Made by a program: the position numbers and the translations under genes. Under the pieces are notes generated by a model. The model was not told where the DNA came from, made no database searches, and was given only the letters and a program-made list of their open reading frames with translations. A stretch of 64,000 nt of DNA from contig NZ_CAMLIG010000002.1 of the NCBI RefSeq assembly GCF_946480185.1, forward strand, positions 272,742-336,741. Direction: 5' to 3'. Shown in pieces: positions 63,169-64,000 of this stretch. This DNA is from an uncultured Pedobacter sp. GTDB lineage: Bacteria; Bacteroidota; Bacteroidia; Sphingobacteriales; Sphingobacteriaceae. The first letter of the stretch is position 1; every line of letters begins with the position of its first letter.

Positions 63169-64000
63169 TTACAATTCAGGAAGAGCATCCATCAATTGGT
63201 CAGTATTAATCTCTCCAAGACCACGGAGATAATTTAGCGTAACAATCATATTAGAATGCTGTAATAATTGTTGCAATACATGAAGATCTTTAGTTTTACG
63301 GTATACATTTACCGCTGATGTATGCCTAAAGGAATAGATTGTATGACCTTTCTCTAAAAGTCCCAATTCAACCATTCGCTTTTTAGCTCTAGACCATTGG
63401 GTGTTTATATAACTTTCATTATAAGTGACTATATCTTGGCTTAAAAGATTAGTTTCAGGATCTAATATTTTCTCCAATCGCTTTTTTAAAACCTCTTGCG
63501 CAAAAACTGGAATAATAGACGTTCTTACCCTCCTACTTTTGTTTTCAGAGGCAGATAATATGATTTTAGTTACTTCATCATTAACATGCTTCTTTTTTAA
63601 AAGTCTAATCTCTTGATGTGGTCTCAAGAAACATCCATAAGTCAGAATACAGCAAAAATGTAAATTTGGGTACTCTTCTTCTAGAAACGTCAATACGTCG
63701 TTAAGTTGCTTCTTATCATAGACCTGATGGAGTTTGGCAACTCTCTTCATAGGTCTTGTGTCCTTAACAGGATTTTCTGTAAGTAACTTTTTACGTACCA
63801 ACTCGGAGAAGAACACATTCGTTGTCTTCCTTTTACTCATATAATAAGTTCCGGAGCTCTTATATTGATTGAGAAAACTTTCAATATCGATTTCGCTTAT
63901 TTTAGTTACGTCTGTGTTGATTAAATCGTTGCCAAGATAATCTAAGAGAGAATTACAGACCTGATTTAGATCTCTTTTATAGACGTTGCTAAGGTTAGAG
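63169..64000 (-). CDS. tyrosine recombinase/integrase (5' end outside the window)
   Basis: Partial: the frame stays open to the window edge, so the Met at 63840 is internal (upstream codons read SNLSNVYKRDLNQVCNSLLD and on). The visible part has the end of the SAM-like core-binding domain and the catalytic domain: Arg in YGCFLRPHQEIRLLK, then YSFRHTSA (Tyr in place of the first His), LLQHSNMIVTLNYLRG with the second His and the nucleophilic Tyr. It probably drives integration at tRNA-Phe. Its 3' end converges on the radC-like gene, and the element end should lie to the right. Confidence 0.9.
   Translation of the reverse strand, partial: SNLSNVYKRDLNQVCNSLLDYLGNDLINTDVTKISEIDIESFLNQYKSSGTYYMSKRKTTNVFFSELVRKKLLTENPVKDTRPMKRVAKLHQVYDKKQLNDVLTFLEEEYPNLHFCCILTYGCFLRPHQEIRLLKKKHVNDEVTKIILSASENKSRRVRTSIIPVFAQEVLKKRLEKILDPETNLLSQDIVTYNESYINTQWSRAKKRMVELGLLEKGHTIYSFRHTSAVNVYRKTKDLHVLQQLLQHSNMIVTLNYLRGLGEINTDQLMDALPEL

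Noticed and set aside
43399..64000. Conjugative element (ICE) with relaxase or type IV secretion
   Set aside because: No relaxase, coupling protein or Tra gene seen; the evidence supports only an integrated island with part missing from view.
63169..64000. attR copy of the tRNA-Phe 3' end
   Set aside because: No match to the tRNA 3' segment between the integrase and the right edge; the island end must lie outside.
1..64000. CRISPR array
   Set aside because: No regularly spaced identical repeats with unique spacers; the repeats seen are few, long-spaced and variable.

Overview
The window looks like a chromosome segment of a low-GC Bacteroidetes, most likely a Sphingobacteriaceae member close to Pedobacter. 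Pointers are gldH, a type IX secretion sorting-domain protein, the holB-ricT-gldH order, TAnnTTTG-type promoters, DUF4403, DUF6728 and TIGR03643 family proteins, and weak ribosome binding sites. This assignment is inferred from gene content, not from a search.

Positions 1 to about 43,400 are ordinary chromosome: pgk, a DUF4403 lipoprotein, a 2OG-Fe(II) oxygenase, tRNA-Ala(GGC) with a nearby 33-bp copy of its 5' half, an old yellow enzyme, DoxX, a nitroreductase, MscS, a trehalose locus (fused otsA-otsB converging on a GH15 hydrolase), a GT51 transglycosylase, Mrp plus NifU (Fe-S assembly), def, murF, rmuC, a pterin block (QueD-like, folE, SDR), an ABC1 kinase, recG, ridA, an OmpA-like protein, an aminopeptidase P, holB-ricT-gldH, rpsP and two Fe-S redox proteins. 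Two genes here are broken: a PRC-barrel gene by an in-frame stop, and a MepB-family gene by a frameshift. Three genes under 60 codons (an lmo0937-type protein, a DUF6728 protein and, in the island, a 59-aa membrane protein) were found by eye.

From tRNA-Phe (43,326-43,398) to the right edge the character changes completely. There are sparse unknown genes, long noncoding stretches, many dispersed short repeats, a RadC/JAB protein and a tyrosine recombinase that runs off the edge. This reads as the left and middle part of a genomic island or integrative element inserted at tRNA-Phe; the right end is outside the window and no relaxase or conjugation gene is visible. The island carries an SF2 helicase-like protein, a structured-RNA candidate upstream of a lipoprotein gene, a nuclease-like coiled-coil protein with a very long overlapping reading frame, and an SOS-type operon with two UmuD-like proteins, both apparently without a catalytic dyad, followed by UmuC.

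The most unusual part is 53.7-59.3 kb. Successive single-gene units (unknown Zn-ribbon protein, NERD nuclease, 862-aa ABC/AAA_13 ATPase with a CxxC hook, AbiGi-like protein) are punctuated by about 70-135 bp repeats. The first of these is a long imperfect palindrome with integron attC-like architecture, and the next gene starts inside its right end. I read this as an integron-like (CALIN-type) cassette array of defence genes without a visible integron integrase. Three further families of short repeats (67-74 bp units flanked by inverted TTCCTCA, about 65-bp units with TATCCAA/TTGGATA arms, and TTACCTTTTAAA motifs) recur only in the island and are unexplained.
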